The position numbers were made by a program, and so were the translations under genes. Under the pieces are notes generated by a model. The model had not been told where the DNA came from, made no database searches, and saw only the letters and a list, made by a program, of their open reading frames with translations. A stretch of DNA of 44,658 nucleotides from JACDAN01 sp035265935 (GTDB taxonomy: Bacteria; Actinomycetota; Thermoleophilia; Gaiellales; Gaiellaceae): NCBI GenBank assembly GCA_035265935.1, contig DATFOC010000106.1:1-44658 (forward strand), in the 5' to 3' direction. Positions 8,078 to 15,961 of this stretch are shown piece by piece; the stretch's first letter is position 1, and the number at the start of each line of letters is the position of its first letter.

Positions 8078-9967
8078 ATGAACGCCGCCTGGGTCTGCCT
8101 GTTCTCGCCGCTTGCAGCCGCCGTGCTGATCACGCTGCTCGGCACACGCCTCCCGAGAAAGGGCGCCGGCTACGTCGCGACGCTCTCGGTGCTCGTCTCG
8201 TTCGTCGCCGCCCTCACGGCGTTCTCCTGGCTCCTCGAGGATCCTCCCGAGGAGCGCTCGCACACCTCCACCCTCTGGACCTGGCTGACCGCGGGCGACT
8301 TCGAGGTCGGCCTGTCCATCCTCCTCGACCCGGTCTCGGCGCTGATGATGTTGATCGTCTCCGGCGTGGGGTTCCTGATCGTCGCCTACTCGATCGGGTA
8401 CATGAACGGCTCCGACGAGGAGCGCCGCTTCTTCGCATACATGTCGCTCTTCGTCTTCTCGATGCTGCTGCTCGTCCAGGCCGGCGACCTGCTGCTGCTC
8501 CTCGCCGGTTGGGGGCTCGTCGGCCTCTGCTCGTACTTCCTGATCGGCTACGACCAACACCGGCCGGCCGCGATCGCCGCCGCGAAGAAGGCCTTCATCA
8601 TGAACGCGTTCGGCGACGCGACGATGGCGCTGTCGCTCTTCCTGCTGATCCAGCGAGTCGGCACGCTCGAGTACAGCGCCGTCTTCGATCGCGTCGGCGA
8701 CATCGGCGGCGACTGGGCGATGACGCTGATCGCGCTGGGACTGCTGGGCGGCGCCGTTGCGAAATCGGCGCAGGTGCCGCTGCACACCTGGCTACCGGAC
8801 GCGATGGAGGGCCCGACACCTGTCAGCGCGCTCATCCACGCCGCGACGATGGTGACGGCAGGCGTCTACATGCTCGTCCGCCTGAACCCGATCTTCGCGG
8901 AGGCGGAGTCGATCCAGGATCTCGCCGCGGGCATCGGGGCGGTGACGCTGCTCATGGCCGGCCTGATCGCGCTCGTCCAGACGGACATCAAGCGCGTCAT
9001 CGCCTACTCGACGATGTCGCAGATCGGCTACATGTTCCTCGCGGCCGGGATCACCGCGTACGGCCCGGCGATGTTCCACCTGATGACGCACGCCTTCTTC
9101 AAGGCGCTGCTCTTCCTCGCCGCCGGCATCGTGATCCACGCGCTCGTGGCCGAGCAGGACATGCGGCGGATGGGCGGACTGCGGAAGCGGCTTCCGAAGA
9201 CGTACGCGGTCACGCTGATCGGCGCTCTGGCGCTGGCGGGGATTCCGCCGCTCTCCGGCTTCTTCTCCAAGGACGCGATCCTCGCTTCGGCCCTCGACGC
9301 CGGTCTCTACGGCCAGATCCTCTGGGTGGTGGGCCTCGCGGGCGCCTTCCTCACCGCGCTCTACACGTTCCGGATGATCTTCATCGTCTTCTGGGGAGAG
9401 CCCTCGCCCTACGCCCGCGAGCACTTCCACGCGCCGAACGGGACCGAGCCGAACGTCTGGATGGCGTGGACGGTCGGGGTGCTCGCTCTCCTCTCCGTCG
9501 TCGGCGGCTGGTTCCAGGTCGCCGGGCTGTGGGAAACGATCACAGAGTTCATCGAGCCTGTCGCCGAGACGCCCGTCGAGCCGAGCGGACTCGAGGATCT
9601 CGTTACGAGCGTGATCGCGGTCGCACTCGCCGTCGCAGGCATTTACCTGGCCTGGGCGGTGTACGTCGCCGACAAGATCCGCGTGCCCGACTACCCCGCG
9701 CTCCAGCACACGCTGGAGGAGAAATTCTACTGGGACGAGGCCTACGACCTGGCTTTCTACCGGCCGGCCGTCTGGATCGCGAACGGCTTCTACCGGTGGG
9801 TCGAGCGCCCGCTGATCGCCGGCTCGATCCAGGGGCTCACGTACGGTGCGCGGTTCCTCTCCGGCCGGACGGGTGAAGTGCAGACCGGCCTGACCCGGAC
9901 CTACGTCTTCGCGCTCGGCGCGGGCGTCGCCGTGCTTGCACTCGTGTTCCTGGCGGTACGCGGATAA
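8078..9967 (+). CDS. nuoL: NADH-quinone oxidoreductase subunit L
   Basis: This is the distal antiporter-like, proton-pumping subunit of complex I, 629 residues, with the long C-terminal extension expected to form the lateral helix. AGWGLVGLCSYFLIGY, AKSAQVPLHTWLPDAMEGPTPVSALIHAATMVTAG and LMTHAFFKALLFLAAG are classic NuoL signatures with the helix-breaking prolines and conserved lysines and histidines. AAGGAG at 8066-8071 is a good ribosome-binding site for the ATG at 8078. The gene is followed by the long palindrome before nuoM. Confidence 0.97.
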   Translation: MNAAWVCLFSPLAAAVLITLLGTRLPRKGAGYVATLSVLVSFVAALTAFSWLLEDPPEERSHTSTLWTWLTAGDFEVGLSILLDPVSALMMLIVSGVGFLIVAYSIGYMNGSDEERRFFAYMSLFVFSMLLLVQAGDLLLLLAGWGLVGLCSYFLIGYDQHRPAAIAAAKKAFIMNAFGDATMALSLFLLIQRVGTLEYSAVFDRVGDIGGDWAMTLIALGLLGGAVAKSAQVPLHTWLPDAMEGPTPVSALIHAATMVTAGVYMLVRLNPIFAEAESIQDLAAGIGAVTLLMAGLIALVQTDIKRVIAYSTMSQIGYMFLAAGITAYGPAMFHLMTHAFFKALLFLAAGIVIHALVAEQDMRRMGGLRKRLPKTYAVTLIGALALAGIPPLSGFFSKDAILASALDAGLYGQILWVVGLAGAFLTALYTFRMIFIVFWGEPSPYAREHFHAPNGTEPNVWMAWTVGVLALLSVVGGWFQVAGLWETITEFIEPVAETPVEPSGLEDLVTSVIAVALAVAGIYLAWAVYVADKIRVPDYPALQHTLEEKFYWDEAYDLAFYRPAVWIANGFYRWVERPLIAGSIQGLTYGARFLSGRTGEVQTGLTRTYVFALGAGVAVLALVFLAVRG

Positions 9968-9979
9968 TGAAGGCGGCCT

Positions 9980-10127
9980 CCTTCTGGACAGTCCAGGGTC
10001 CCCGAGTGGCTGCAAAGCGTCGCCTCGCCGCGTCCTCAGTCGCGCCCCCAGCCTCCGGCTACGAACGCTCCCTGCGTCCTTGCGACGCGGGCTTTTCACC
10101 GTCGGGAACCGCGGCCTGCCCAGAAGG
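9980..10127. repeat. Long imperfect palindrome between nuoL and nuoM
   Basis: About 148 bp that fold back on themselves. The outer arm CCTTCTGG (9980-9987) pairs with CCAGAAGG (10120-10127). Pairing continues inward with isolated mismatches through GGT-CCCGA (9997-10005) against TCGGG-ACC (10102-10110), and then GCGTCGC (10017-10023) against GCGACGC (10082-10088). AGAAGG at 10122-10127 is also the best Shine-Dalgarno sequence for nuoM, so the ribosome-binding site lies in the 3' arm. This could be a MITE-like insertion or a regulatory hairpin. It is not a terminator, because no T tract follows. Confidence 0.6.
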
Positions 10128-10157
10128 TGACCGCCCCTGAACGAGTGGCTGACCACC

Positions 10158-11546
10158 GTGCTGATCGCCTTCCCGGTCGCAGCGGCGCTCGTCGTCTGGC
10201 TGCTGCCCTGGACGAACCAGGTGGCCGGCTCGCTCGCGCTGCTCGCGGCGCTCGTGGACGTCGGAATCTGGATCAACGCGCTGACGCGGTTCGACTTCAA
10301 CGGTGGACTGGAGTTCGAGCAGCAGGAGGAATGGTTCGGGGACCTCGGCGTCTCGTACCACGTCGGGCTCTACGGCTGGTCGTTGTGGCTCGTCGGGATG
10401 GCGGTCGTCGTGAGCGCGGCGGCGATTGCCTACGCGTACTGGAACGGCCGGGAGAATCCGCGCGCCTACTTCGGGCTGATGCTGTTCCTCACCGGGGCGA
10501 TCGTCGGCGTCTTCTCGTCCCAGGATCTGCTCGTCTTCTACGTCTTCTTCGAGGCGATGCTGATCCCGCTCTACGTGCTCGTCGGTGTGTGGGGCGGGCC
10601 CGGGCGACTCGGCGCGACGATCAAGTTCGTCATCTACACGATGGCCGGCTCGTTGTTGATGTTGGCGGCGATCGTGGCCTACGGCCTCGAGCGCGGCTCG
10701 TTCGACATTCCCGAGAGCGGGACGAGCGACAACCACTGGATCTTTCTCGGCTTCGTGATCGCGTTCGCGGTCAAGGCACCGCTCTTCCCGCTGCACGGCT
10801 GGCTGCCGGACGCCTACCGCGAGTCGTCGGCCGAGGTTTCCGCGGTCCTCTCCGGGGTCGTCTCGAAGGCGGCCGGCTTCGGGTTCCTCGCGATCGCGGT
10901 TCCTCTCTTTCCCGGCCCCGCCGACGACCTGCAGCCGCTCGTCCTCGGCCTGGCGACGGCCGGCCTGATCTATGGCTCGTACCTCGCGTTCCGGGCGCCG
11001 GACGTCCGCGGCGTGATTGCGTACTCCAGCCTCGCGCAGATGAGCCTGATCACGATCGGGATCTTCGCGCTCGACGATCTCGGCCGGAGCGGCGCCGTGC
11101 TCCACATGGTCAACCACGGGCTCATCTCGGCCGCGCTCTTCCTGCTCGCCGGGGCCGTGGAGCGGAGGACGGCGACCGGTGACCTCAACCGCCTCGGCGG
11201 GATGGCGCGGGGCCGACCGGCTCTCGCGACTGTCCTGATGGCGGCCGGGATCATCGCACTCGCAGTTCCCGGGTCGAGCGCGTTCGCGGGCGAGTTCCTG
11301 ATCCTCTCCGGCATCCTCGACGACGGCTGGGGCTGGGCCGTCGCCGGCGCGTTCGCGATCGTCCTCGCCGCGATGTACATGCTGCGGCTGATCTCAGCCG
11401 TCCTCCACGAGGACGTCGGCCCGGCGGTGCCAGAGGAGGCCCTCGACCTTCGACCCGCGGAGCTCGCGGTGATCGTGCCCCTCGTCGGCTGTCTGCTCGC
11501 GCTCTCGGCTTGGCCGGCGGCGATCACGGAGCACCTCTCCTTCTGA
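10158..11546 (+). CDS. nuoM: NADH-quinone oxidoreductase subunit M
   Basis: This is an antiporter-like proton-pumping subunit of complex I. The GTG at 10158 gives 462 residues. An in-frame CTG at 10137, nine bases after AGAAGG, would add MNEWLTT and has better ribosome-binding-site spacing; an in-frame TGA at 10128 excludes anything longer. KFVIYTMAGSLLML, KAPLFPLHGWLPDAYRESSAEVSAVLSG and MVNHGLISAALFLLAG are typical NuoM motifs with the conserved lysines and histidines. The stop overlaps the nuoN ATG by one base (TGATG). Identity is certain; the start is not. Confidence 0.93.
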   Translation: MLIAFPVAAALVVWLLPWTNQVAGSLALLAALVDVGIWINALTRFDFNGGLEFEQQEEWFGDLGVSYHVGLYGWSLWLVGMAVVVSAAAIAYAYWNGRENPRAYFGLMLFLTGAIVGVFSSQDLLVFYVFFEAMLIPLYVLVGVWGGPGRLGATIKFVIYTMAGSLLMLAAIVAYGLERGSFDIPESGTSDNHWIFLGFVIAFAVKAPLFPLHGWLPDAYRESSAEVSAVLSGVVSKAAGFGFLAIAVPLFPGPADDLQPLVLGLATAGLIYGSYLAFRAPDVRGVIAYSSLAQMSLITIGIFALDDLGRSGAVLHMVNHGLISAALFLLAGAVERRTATGDLNRLGGMARGRPALATVLMAAGIIALAVPGSSAFAGEFLILSGILDDGWGWAVAGAFAIVLAAMYMLRLISAVLHEDVGPAVPEEALDLRPAELAVIVPLVGCLLALSAWPAAITEHLSF

Positions 11547-13021
11547 TGGACAAGCCTGTCGTCGACTGGTTTTCGCTCTCGCCGTCGCTGACGCTGCTCG
11601 CGGCAGCGGGGCTCGCGCTCCTCGGCGCCGTGCTCGTCCCGCGGGTTGCCGTGCGCATCTTCAGCGCGGTCGTCTGTGCGCTCGGGTTCGTCGGCGCCGG
11701 AGTCGCCGCCGGGCTCCTCTACTGGAAGAGCCCCGAAGCGACCTACGAGGTCGCCGACACGATCGTGCGCGACCGGTACGGCGCGCTCGCGCAGCTGATC
11801 GTGGCCGGCGTGGGCTTCCTGGCGGTCGGAATCTCGTACGGTCAGGGAACGCGCCGGGAGCACGTCGGCGAGTACTTCGCGCTGCTCGCGGCCTGTGGCG
11901 GCGGCATGGTCTTCCTCGTCCAGGCGACGAACCTGATGACGCTTTTCCTCGGCCTGGAGTGGTTCTCGATCTGCCTCTACATCTTGTGCGCGATCGAGAT
12001 CGACCGGGTGGGATCGCTCGAGGCGGGGCTCAAGTACCTGATCGTGGGCAGCTTTGGCTCGGCCGTGCTGCTCTTCGGGTCGGCGCTCGTGTACGGCGCG
12101 ACGGGCGAGCTGGAGTTCGGCGCGATCGCCGCGGCCATCGACGAGCAGGGCCTCGTCAACGACGGGCTCGTGCTGGCAGGGCTGGCGATGATGATCGCGG
12201 GCCTCGGCTTCAAGGCGTCCGCGGCGCCGTTCCACATGTGGACGCCGGACGTCTACGAGGGCGCGCCGAACCCGGTGACCGCGTTCATGTCCGCGGCGAC
12301 GAAGGCCGTCGCGCTCGTCCTGGCCATGCGGGTCCTCGTCACGGCGTTCCCTGCCGAGGACGACCTGTGGACGATCGCGGTCGCCGTGATCGCCTGTGTC
12401 TCCCTTGCCTGGGGCAACATCGCCGCCCTCGTCCAGCGGAATCTGAAGCGGATGCTGGCGTACTCGTCGGTCTCGCACGCCGGTTTCATGCTGATCGCGG
12501 TCGCCGCGGACAGCGAGCTCGGTGCGAAGGCGCTCCTCTTCTACCTGATCCCCTATTCGGCCGCGTCCCTGGGAGCCTTCGCCGTGATCGCCGCCCGGGA
12601 GCGGGAGCTGGGAGAGCAGGTCACGATCGACAACGTCGGCGGCATGGGCTGGGAGCGACCGACCCTCGGCGTCGCGATGTGGGTCTTCATGCTCGCGTTC
12701 GCCGGACTGCCGCTCACCGGCGGCTTCGTCGGAAAGTTCTACGTCTTCGCCGCCGCGTACGAGAGCGGGTGGTGGTGGCTCGTCGTCGCCGGAGTAATCG
12801 CGACCGCGATCTCGCTCTACTACTACCTCGCGGTCATCCGCGCCATGTACATGCGGATGCCGGCCGAGCTCCAGCTCGCCCCGGCCGGGGGCTCGCCGCC
12901 GAGGGAGGCGCTCCTCTCCGCGTCGGTCGTCGTCTGCATGGCCGTCACGGTCGTGACCTTCTTCGCCGTGCAGCCCTTGATCGACGTGGCCGAGAAGGCC
13001 GCGTCCCAGCTGCCGTTCTGA
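11546..13021 (+). CDS. nuoN: NADH-quinone oxidoreductase subunit N
   Basis: This is the antiporter-like subunit closest to NuoK, 491 residues with about fourteen transmembrane helices. FLGLEWFSICLYIL, FKASAAPFHMWTPDVYEGAPNPVTAFMSAATKA and LKRMLAYSSVSHAGFML are family signatures with the conserved glutamate and lysines. The ATG at 11546 overlaps the nuoM stop. It is the last gene of the operon; the palindrome pair begins just after its stop. Confidence 0.97.
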   Translation: MDKPVVDWFSLSPSLTLLAAAGLALLGAVLVPRVAVRIFSAVVCALGFVGAGVAAGLLYWKSPEATYEVADTIVRDRYGALAQLIVAGVGFLAVGISYGQGTRREHVGEYFALLAACGGGMVFLVQATNLMTLFLGLEWFSICLYILCAIEIDRVGSLEAGLKYLIVGSFGSAVLLFGSALVYGATGELEFGAIAAAIDEQGLVNDGLVLAGLAMMIAGLGFKASAAPFHMWTPDVYEGAPNPVTAFMSAATKAVALVLAMRVLVTAFPAEDDLWTIAVAVIACVSLAWGNIAALVQRNLKRMLAYSSVSHAGFMLIAVAADSELGAKALLFYLIPYSAASLGAFAVIAARERELGEQVTIDNVGGMGWERPTLGVAMWVFMLAFAGLPLTGGFVGKFYVFAAAYESGWWWLVVAGVIATAISLYYYLAVIRAMYMRMPAELQLAPAGGSPPREALLSASVVVCMAVTVVTFFAVQPLIDVAEKAASQLPF

Positions 13022-13044
13022 GCAAGTAACAGTCTGTTACTTGC
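13022..13044. repeat. Odd-length palindrome, copy 1
   Basis: This is a perfect inverted repeat with 11-bp arms (GCAAGTAACAG / CTGTTACTTGC) around a single T at 13033. It begins immediately after the nuoN stop. The inner 17 bp are identical to those of the second copy centred 55 bp downstream, whereas the outer bases differ yet still pair. It could form a hairpin in RNA from either strand, but no T run follows, so an intrinsic terminator is not clear. It could also be a dimeric-protein binding site or a REP-like element. Confidence 0.8.
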
Positions 13045-13074
13045 TTCCGGTGCCGCTCCCCGAGGCGCCGCGAA

Positions 13075-13101
13075 GACCTAGTAACAGTCTGTTACTAGGT
13101 C
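13075..13101. repeat. Odd-length palindrome, copy 2
   Basis: This is a perfect inverted repeat with 13-bp arms (GACCTAGTAACAG / CTGTTACTAGGTC) around a single T at 13088. Its core AGTAACAG-T-CTGTTACT is shared with copy 1. The right arm supplies the stop codon (CTA at 13095-13097 on the plus strand) of the convergent membrane gene. The flanking bases are unlike copy 1 but are self-complementary, which suggests selection on pairing or independent insertions. Confidence 0.8.
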
Positions 13102-13418
13102 GTGGGCCGCCGGAGACCTGTGGAGAGGGCGGCGACGCCCTGGATCCCGACCAGGACTAGGCAGATCATCAGCGCCTCGGAGCCGAGGGGCGGCAATGCA
13201 ACCGTGGCGACGACGACGGCCAGCGCGACCGTCCAGAGCGCCGTGCGGGCCGGACTTCCACCCTCGCCCGCCACGAGGTCGCCGTAGGACGCGAGCGTGG
13301 CGGCGACGATGACGGGAATCGCCGCCAGGAGCAGGTAGAAGGCGAGCGACGGTCGGCCGGCTACGTCGGCGAGCCCGGCGGAGACGATGAGGGCCACGGG
13401 CCAGAGCTGGCGGCTCAC
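13095..13418 (-). CDS. Small membrane protein, unknown function
   Basis: This is a 107-residue protein with three or four hydrophobic segments: an N-terminal one (LWPVALIVSAGLADVAG), a second around LAFYLLLAAIPVIVAATLA, and a longer C-terminal pair. No family is recognised. The GTG at 13418 is chosen because the sequence becomes hydrophobic just after it; the frame stays open upstream but codes only charged, arginine- and glutamate-rich shadow sequence. The gene converges on nuoN, and its stop codon lies inside the second palindrome. It is divergent from the cyclase gene, 39 bp away. Confidence 0.65.
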   Translation of the reverse strand: MSRQLWPVALIVSAGLADVAGRPSLAFYLLLAAIPVIVAATLASYGDLVAGEGGSPARTALWTVALAVVVATVALPPLGSEALMICLVLVGIQGVAALSTGLRRPTT

Positions 13419-13457
13419 GGCTCGCGTTTCGACGCGGGAGTATCGTCTCCTCGCACG

Positions 13458-15002
13458 GTGCTCGTGTGGCTGCTCCTCTTCGCGCTCCCGCTCGGAGGGC
13501 TCGCGCTCCTGCTCGTCGAGCCAGACCTCGACGTCCACTGGGAGCACCATCCCGCTCACTTCTGGCTCGTCCTCTCGGTCTCGCTCGTGAGCGTCGCCCT
13601 CGGAGCGCTCACGAGCGAGGCCGCGTCCCGCCGCTCGGACGCACGGCTCTTCCTCGTCTCGATGGCCTTCCTCTCGAGCGCCGGCTTCCTCGGTCTGCAC
13701 GCGCTCGCGACGCCAGGCGTCCTTCTGGAGGCGCGGAACGCGGGGTTCGTGGTCGCGACCCCCGTGGGGCTCCTGATCGCCGCCGTGTTCGCCGCCTGGT
13801 CCTCAATCGACCGTCCAGTCGTGAGCAACGTCCGCCTCTTCCGGTGGGGGCTCGTGTCGATTCTGGCGGCCTGGGCGGCTGTTTCCGTCGCCGAGACCCC
13901 GCCGCTCGACCGGCAGCTCACCGAGGACGCCACGGACCGCTGGCTCTTCGGACTCGGAGTCCCGGCCGTCCTCCTCTACGGGATCGCCGCTTGGCGCTAC
14001 TGGCACCTGTACCGGGACAGGCCGTCCCAGGTGCTCGCCGGCGTCACGGCGGCCTGGATCCTCCTCGGGGAGGCCTCGATCGCGGTGGCCTTCTCCCGCA
14101 ACTGGCACGCCTCGTGGTGGGAGTGGCACCTCCTGATGGCTGCGGCCTTCGGGATCGTGGCCTTCACGGCACTCCGTGAGCGCCACCGCGGCGAGGTATT
14201 CGCGTCGCTGTACCTCGACGAGACGGTCGGCCGGATCGACCGCCGGTACGCGTCCGCCGTCAAGGCTGCTGCCGCTGAAGGGCTGGGCGTGGAGGAGCTC
14301 CGCCGCCGGTTCGGCCTCGCAGCCGACGAGGCCTCGGTCGTCGGTCGGGCGGCGGAGGAGGTCCGGGCGGTCGAGATGCGACTCCGGCCCTTCCTCTCAC
14401 CGCAGCTGGCGGCCCGGCTGCGCGACGAGCCCGAAGTGGCGGCGCTGGGCGGTGAGGAACGCGAGGTGAGCATCCTCTTCGCCGACCTCCAGGGGTTCAC
14501 GGCGTTCTCGGAGGGCCACTCCCCTGCCGAGGTGCTGGCGATGCTGAACGCATACTGGGCGGAGACCGTGCCCGTCGTCCTGGACGAGCACGGCGGGATG
14601 ATCGAGCGCTTTGCCGGGGACGCAATCATGGTCGTGTTCAACGCGGCCGCGGACCAGCCGGACCATGCGCTGCGCGCCGCCCGAGCCGGCCTCGGCCTCC
14701 AGAAGGCCGCTGGACGGATCCGCCAGAACGGCGACTGGCCGCGCTTCCGGGTGGGGATCAACACCGGCCCCGCGATCGTCGGCAACGTGGGCACCGAGAA
14801 GCAGAGGAGCTTCACGGCGATCGGCGACACCACGAACCTCGCGGCCCGTCTACAGACCGCTGCGGAGCCGGGTCAGGTCGTCCTGGGGCAGACAACCTAC
14901 GAGGCAGTGGCCGAGACCGCGAAGACGAGGCCGATCGGCGAGCTCGACCTGAAAGGAAAGTCGGCGCCGGTGAGCGCGTACGTCTTGACCGGCCTTCGTT
15001 AG
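13458..15002 (+). CDS. Membrane-bound class III adenylate/guanylate cyclase
   Basis: The product is 514 residues. Residues 1 to about 240 contain six or seven hydrophobic helices. The first outer loop is histidine-rich (HWEHHPAHFW, residues 27-36), and the third helix has LHALATPG (H81). A linker of about 70 residues leads to the class III cyclase domain from about residue 330. Metal-binding aspartates are D343 (FADLQGFT) and about D388 (RFAGDAIMVVF), and GDTTNLAARLQ carries the transition-state asparagine and arginine. It should make a cyclic nucleotide from ATP or GTP in response to a membrane signal; substrate choice cannot be read with confidence. The start is a GTG at 13458. The next gene follows after nine bases. 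Confidence 0.85.
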   Translation: MLVWLLLFALPLGGLALLLVEPDLDVHWEHHPAHFWLVLSVSLVSVALGALTSEAASRRSDARLFLVSMAFLSSAGFLGLHALATPGVLLEARNAGFVVATPVGLLIAAVFAAWSSIDRPVVSNVRLFRWGLVSILAAWAAVSVAETPPLDRQLTEDATDRWLFGLGVPAVLLYGIAAWRYWHLYRDRPSQVLAGVTAAWILLGEASIAVAFSRNWHASWWEWHLLMAAAFGIVAFTALRERHRGEVFASLYLDETVGRIDRRYASAVKAAAAEGLGVEELRRRFGLAADEASVVGRAAEEVRAVEMRLRPFLSPQLAARLRDEPEVAALGGEEREVSILFADLQGFTAFSEGHSPAEVLAMLNAYWAETVPVVLDEHGGMIERFAGDAIMVVFNAAADQPDHALRAARAGLGLQKAAGRIRQNGDWPRFRVGINTGPAIVGNVGTEKQRSFTAIGDTTNLAARLQTAAEPGQVVLGQTTYEAVAETAKTRPIGELDLKGKSAPVSAYVLTGLR

Positions 15003-15011
15003 ATTCCCGGG

Positions 15012-15701
15012 ATGCCCAACGTCCAACTCACCTGGCTCGGCCACGGCGCCTTCCGGTTCGACACCCCGGGCGGGAAGCGGGTCTACCTCGATCCATACCT
15101 CGACAACCCCAAGTGCCCCGAGGGGGAGAAGGAGCCGGAGCGGATCGACATCCTCGCGCTCACGCACGGGCACAACGATCACATCGGAAGCAGCGTCGAC
15201 CTGATCAAGCAGTTCAATCCGACTGTTGTCGGGATCGTCGAGCTGCTCGGCTGGCTCGACGGCCAGGGTGCCGAGGTCGGCGAGATTCCGGGGACGAATA
15301 AGGGCGGTACACGCATCGTCGACGGCGTCAAGTTCACGATGACCGACGCCAGGCATTCGGCCGGGGGCCCGAACGGCGAGTACCTCGGGGAGCCGGCCGG
15401 CTTCGTGGTCGAAGTCGAGAACGGGACGAAGCTCTACTTCGCAGGCGACACAGCAGTTTTCGGCGACATGCAGCTGATCGGGCGGCTCTACAAGCCCGAC
15501 GTTGCGATCCTGCCGATCGGCGACCACTTCACCATGGGCCCGAAGGAGGCGGCCGCCGCTCTCGAGTTGCTGGGCGTATCGCGTTGCATCCCCTGCCACT
15601 ACGGCACCTTCCCGCTACTGACCGGCACGCCTGAGGAGCTCGCACAGCTCACGGACGTGGAGCTGCTCGTCATGGAGCCGGGCGAGACCCTCGACGTGTG
15701 A
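15012..15701 (+). CDS. UPF0173-type metal-dependent hydrolase
   Basis: This is a metallo-beta-lactamase-fold hydrolase of the UPF0173 (YtkL-like) group, 229 residues, the usual family length. The zinc-binding motif is seen as THGHNDH, and further ligands as DARHS, FAGDT and the C-terminal CHYGTFPLL. WLGHGAFRF at the N-terminus is typical. The physiological substrate of the family is not known to me. The stop overlaps the next start by four bases (GTGA). Confidence 0.85.
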   Translation: MPNVQLTWLGHGAFRFDTPGGKRVYLDPYLDNPKCPEGEKEPERIDILALTHGHNDHIGSSVDLIKQFNPTVVGIVELLGWLDGQGAEVGEIPGTNKGGTRIVDGVKFTMTDARHSAGGPNGEYLGEPAGFVVEVENGTKLYFAGDTAVFGDMQLIGRLYKPDVAILPIGDHFTMGPKEAAAALELLGVSRCIPCHYGTFPLLTGTPEELAQLTDVELLVMEPGETLDV

Positions 15702-15961
15702 GACAGCGCTGGTTCGGGTCGACGGGGCGCCGGGTGCCGCAGATCTCGGTCGAGGGCGAAGTCGATCTCGACGGCGCACTCGTGCTCGATCGGCTCGACG
15801 ACGAGGCGATCCGGGCGGCGTTCGACGCGGGCCGCCCCGTCGTGATCCGGGCCGACTCGGAAGCAGGCGTGCTCGAAGCCCTTCGCAGGCCCGAGGTCTC
15901 GTCGGTGGTCGTCCCGCCCGAGCTCGCCGACCTCGATGTGGTCGGGCTGACCTATGGCTAG
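15698..15961 (+). CDS. Hypothetical 87-residue protein
   Basis: This is a small soluble protein beginning MRQRWFGSTGRRVPQISVEG, with mixed alpha/beta character and no cysteine, membrane or secretion signal. I do not recognise a family. The GTG start at 15698 overlaps the UPF0173 gene by four bases, and the 3' end overlaps the DUF1028 gene by eight bases. That packing is the main evidence that it is real. Confidence 0.6.
   Translation: MRQRWFGSTGRRVPQISVEGEVDLDGALVLDRLDDEAIRAAFDAGRPVVIRADSEAGVLEALRRPEVSSVVVPPELADLDVVGLTYG

Noticed and set aside
8812..8826. GACACCTGTC in nuoL as another REP-like palindrome
   Set aside because: The arms are only four bases and encode a conserved NuoL segment (GPTPVSALIH), so it is coding constraint.
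8792..10300. A 502-codon open frame antisense to nuoL
   Set aside because: Its product is Arg/Asp/Glu/His-rich with no fold, and it lies over a clear NuoL; it is a GC-rich shadow frame. The same holds for the long antisense frames over nuoD (948-1757), nuoF (2169-3506) and nuoM/nuoN (10970-12478).
13022..13101. CRISPR-like repeat pair
   Set aside because: There are only two units, each internally palindromic, with unequal length and no spacer series or cas genes.
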